Part shown: one piece after another, positions 62,297 to 64,000 of the stretch | Numbering within the stretch: the stretch's first letter is position 1 | Layout of the letters: every line of letters begins with the position of its first letter | Source: an uncultured Thiohalocapsa sp. | GTDB taxonomy: Bacteria; Pseudomonadota; Gammaproteobacteria; Chromatiales; Chromatiaceae | NCBI RefSeq assembly: GCF_913063425.1 | Contig: NZ_CAJXYK010000018.1 | Location: 1-64,000 of the forward strand | Direction: 5' to 3' | Length of the DNA: 64,000 bases | The notes under the pieces: generated by a model | The model's database searches: none | What the model was told of the DNA's origin: nothing | Seen by the model: only the letters and a program-made list of their open reading frames with translations | Program-made: the position numbers and the translations under genes

Positions 62297-63580
62297 ATGC
62301 TCGATTTTCTTGGCTACGCCCTGCTCGCGGCCTTGCTCGGCATGCTCGGCGCCTATCTGACCCGCACCACCGCCATTCGGCGGGTGCGCCCCCTTGGCAT
62401 CGAGGAGCACACTCTGGACGCCCGTGGGGAGCGCTTCAACATCTACCTCGGGCTGCTGACCACCACGCAGATCGTCGGCGGCAACCGCATCGAGGTGCTG
62501 TTCAACGGCGAGGCGACCTTCCCGCGGCTCTGGGGAGCACTCGCGAGCGCCGAGCACGTCATCTGCGTGCATGTCTACGAGTTCCACCCCGGCGCCGTGG
62601 CGGACGCGCTGCTGCGCGTGCTGAGCGAGCGCGCCCAGGCGGGTGTCAAAGTCCTGCTGCTGCTGGACGCCGTTGGCGGCAGTCGCATCTCCCGCGATTA
62701 CCGCGAGCGGCTCACCGCCGCCGGCGCCAATGTGGCCACCTATCGGCCCCTGCGCTTCAAGGAGCTCTACAAGTACCAACAGCGCATGCACATGCGTGCC
62801 GTGGTGGTGGACGGGCGCATCGGCTTCACCGGCGGCTTCGGCATCGCCGACGAATGGCAGGGTGACGGTCACAGCCCCGGGCAGTGGCGCGACACCAATG
62901 TGCGCGTGGAGGGCGTCGCCGCGATGCAGCTCCAGGTGGCTTTCTCCACCAACTGGGCCGAAGCCACCGGCGATCTGCTGGTGGGTGATGCCATCACCCC
63001 CTACTCGGAATCACCGCCGCCGAAGACGCCCCAGGCGGCGGGCATCATGACCTGCTCGCCGTCGCTCGGCACCACCAATGCCGAGCGCTTCTTCTTTCTG
63101 GCCATCACCTCGGCCCGGGAGCGCATCCACATCGCGAGCGCCTATTTCGCGCCTACACGGGACATGCGCTGGCTGCTCATGAACGCCGCAGACCGCGGTG
63201 TGGAGGTACACATCCTGATCCCCGGCGCCAACACCGACCAGCCGCTGGTCTGGCACGCGGGCCGCGCCCTGTATGGCCGGCTCATCGACGCCGGGGTGCA
63301 TATCTACGCCTACCAGCCGGCGATGATGCATGCCAAGACCTTCGTCGCCGACGGCTGCTGGGCCACCGTCGGCACCTTTAATCTCGACAACCGCTCCATG
63401 AAGCTCAACGACGAGGTGGCGCTGGTCATCCGCGACGAGAGCATCGCGCAATGCCTCGATGCCCAATTCGCCGATGACCTCAAACACGCGCGCGAGCTCA
63501 CCCATGCGGACCTGAAACCGGACGGCCGGGTGGACTGGGCCAAGATTCACGCGTCCCGCCTGCTCACACCCCTACTGTAG
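62297..63580 (+). CDS. Cardiolipin synthase/phospholipase D-like protein
   Basis: 427 aa from the ATG at 62297 (AGGGGAGAT upstream). An N-terminal TM helix (about 3-22) anchors it. Two PLD motifs are present: MHMRAVVVDGRIGFTGGFG (about 174-192) and MHAKTFVADGCWATVGTFNLD (about 340-360). The second is a canonical HxKxxxxD; the first has Arg where Lys is usual. The family condenses phosphatidylglycerol to cardiolipin. Since both motifs are needed, the Arg variant merits a check, though related PLD proteins tolerate it. Confidence 0.85.
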   Translation: MLDFLGYALLAALLGMLGAYLTRTTAIRRVRPLGIEEHTLDARGERFNIYLGLLTTTQIVGGNRIEVLFNGEATFPRLWGALASAEHVICVHVYEFHPGAVADALLRVLSERAQAGVKVLLLLDAVGGSRISRDYRERLTAAGANVATYRPLRFKELYKYQQRMHMRAVVVDGRIGFTGGFGIADEWQGDGHSPGQWRDTNVRVEGVAAMQLQVAFSTNWAEATGDLLVGDAITPYSESPPPKTPQAAGIMTCSPSLGTTNAERFFFLAITSARERIHIASAYFAPTRDMRWLLMNAADRGVEVHILIPGANTDQPLVWHAGRALYGRLIDAGVHIYAYQPAMMHAKTFVADGCWATVGTFNLDNRSMKLNDEVALVIRDESIAQCLDAQFADDLKHARELTHADLKPDGRVDWAKIHASRLLTPLL

Positions 63581-63679
63581 GCATTCACCAATGCAGACAC
63601 CCACGCCCAACCCATGCCGCCGCAGCGGGCAGATCGCTGCCGCCGAGAAACCCACCGCAACAGCCCCGGGGAGCCGCAC

Positions 63680-64000
63680 ATGAGCGAGCACGCCATCGCC
63701 GACTATGCACTGCTCTCCGACCGCCACGGCGCCGCGCTGGTGCACAGGCACGGCAGCGTGGACTGGCTCTGCCTGCCGCGCTTCGATGCACCGGCCCAGC
63801 TGGCGCGGGTGCTGGACCCGGACGGCGGCCACTTCGCCGTCACCCCGCTGGACATCGCCGCCAGCCAGCGCAAATACCTCCCGCAATCCCTGGTGCTGGA
63901 GACGCATTTTCACTGCAGCGGCGGTGACGCCGTGCTGCGGGACGCGCTGGCCACCGGCAACGACGCTGCCGAAGACCAGCCACCGCAGTCCGAAGCGCTG
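63680..64000 (+). CDS. GH15 glucoamylase/trehalase-like glycosidase, 3' end outside window
   Basis: First 107 codons of an open frame running off the window, ATG at 63680 with GGGGAG upstream. It opens HAIADYALLSDRHGAALVHR, then VDWLCLPRFDAPAQLARVLD, the usual N-terminal signature of GH15-type bacterial glucoamylase/trehalase proteins. The catalytic domain lies beyond the window. It follows the cardiolipin synthase gene by 99 bases on the same strand. Confidence 0.8.
   Translation, partial: MSEHAIADYALLSDRHGAALVHRHGSVDWLCLPRFDAPAQLARVLDPDGGHFAVTPLDIAASQRKYLPQSLVLETHFHCSGGDAVLRDALATGNDAAEDQPPQSEAL

Overview
The window is GC-rich, densely coded DNA with no phage, integrase, insertion sequence, CRISPR array, rRNA or recognisable tRNA. 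It looks like the chromosome of a sulfur-oxidising gammaproteobacterium, probably in the Chromatiales/Ectothiorhodospiraceae neighbourhood. Two things suggest this: an aprM-aprB-aprA set (APS reductase with the AprM anchor typical of sulfur oxidisers), and a class III PHA synthase (phaC/phaE) as in purple sulfur bacteria. The tol-pal operon, murJ-ribF, leuA and an Fe-type sodB fit the same assignment.

Layout. 0-4 kb: a 28-bp tandem repeat, an unrecognised protein whose C-terminus resembles AcrVA2-type proteins, and a two-gene export set (adaptor plus TolC-like protein) with no pump, followed by REP-like repeats. 4.2-10.1 kb: complete ybgC-tolQRAB-pal-cpoB. 10.2-16.3 kb: a TSUP permease, a small membrane protein, a molybdenum hydroxylase operon (2Fe-2S subunit, Tat-exported Mo subunit, XdhC) and a FecR-like secreted protein. 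16.6-21 kb: the PHA locus, phaE-phaC divergent from phaA-phaR. 21-25.4 kb: murJ-ribF and a GT-C glycosyltransferase. 25.5-29 kb: an HlyD-type adaptor and a multi-TM protein fused to a D-Ala-D-Ala-ligase-like ATP-grasp domain. 29.6-34.2 kb: DUF4139, Uma2-type nuclease, MBL hydrolase and a DUF3782-like repeat protein. 34.5-40.2 kb: a single 1879-aa exonuclease-RecQ-UvrD fusion. 40.3-42.1 kb: a small membrane protein and a P-loop NTPase. 42.4-46.3 kb: leuA, family 4 UDG, SOUL protein and a small membrane protein. 46.4-49.8 kb: small unknown genes including two SlyD-like paralogues and a 53-aa gene. 50-53.3 kb: aprMBA. 53.8-57 kb: unknown proteins, an EF-hand protein, and a DsrC/TusE homologue lacking both signature cysteines. 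57.1-61.3 kb: a pentanucleotide satellite, flavin reductase, sodB, and a YqjD/YqjE/YqjK-like set followed by BrkB/YihY. 61.4-64 kb: a retropepsin-like protease divergent from a cardiolipin synthase across a 14-bp tandem repeat, and the start of a GH15 glucoamylase/trehalase-like gene cut by the window end.

The themes are cell-envelope integrity (Tol-Pal, MurJ, cardiolipin synthase, DUF883/DUF1469 proteins), dissimilatory sulfur oxidation, carbon storage and DNA repair. The observations I would follow first are the Exo-RecQ-UvrD fusion, which carries what looks like an in-frame interspersed repeat also present at 46.3 kb; the TM/ATP-grasp fusion with its adaptor; the cysteine-less DsrC-like gene; and the cluster of paired SlyD-like proteins beside aprMBA. 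All calls come from reading the sequence and from memory of protein families; no database search was run.
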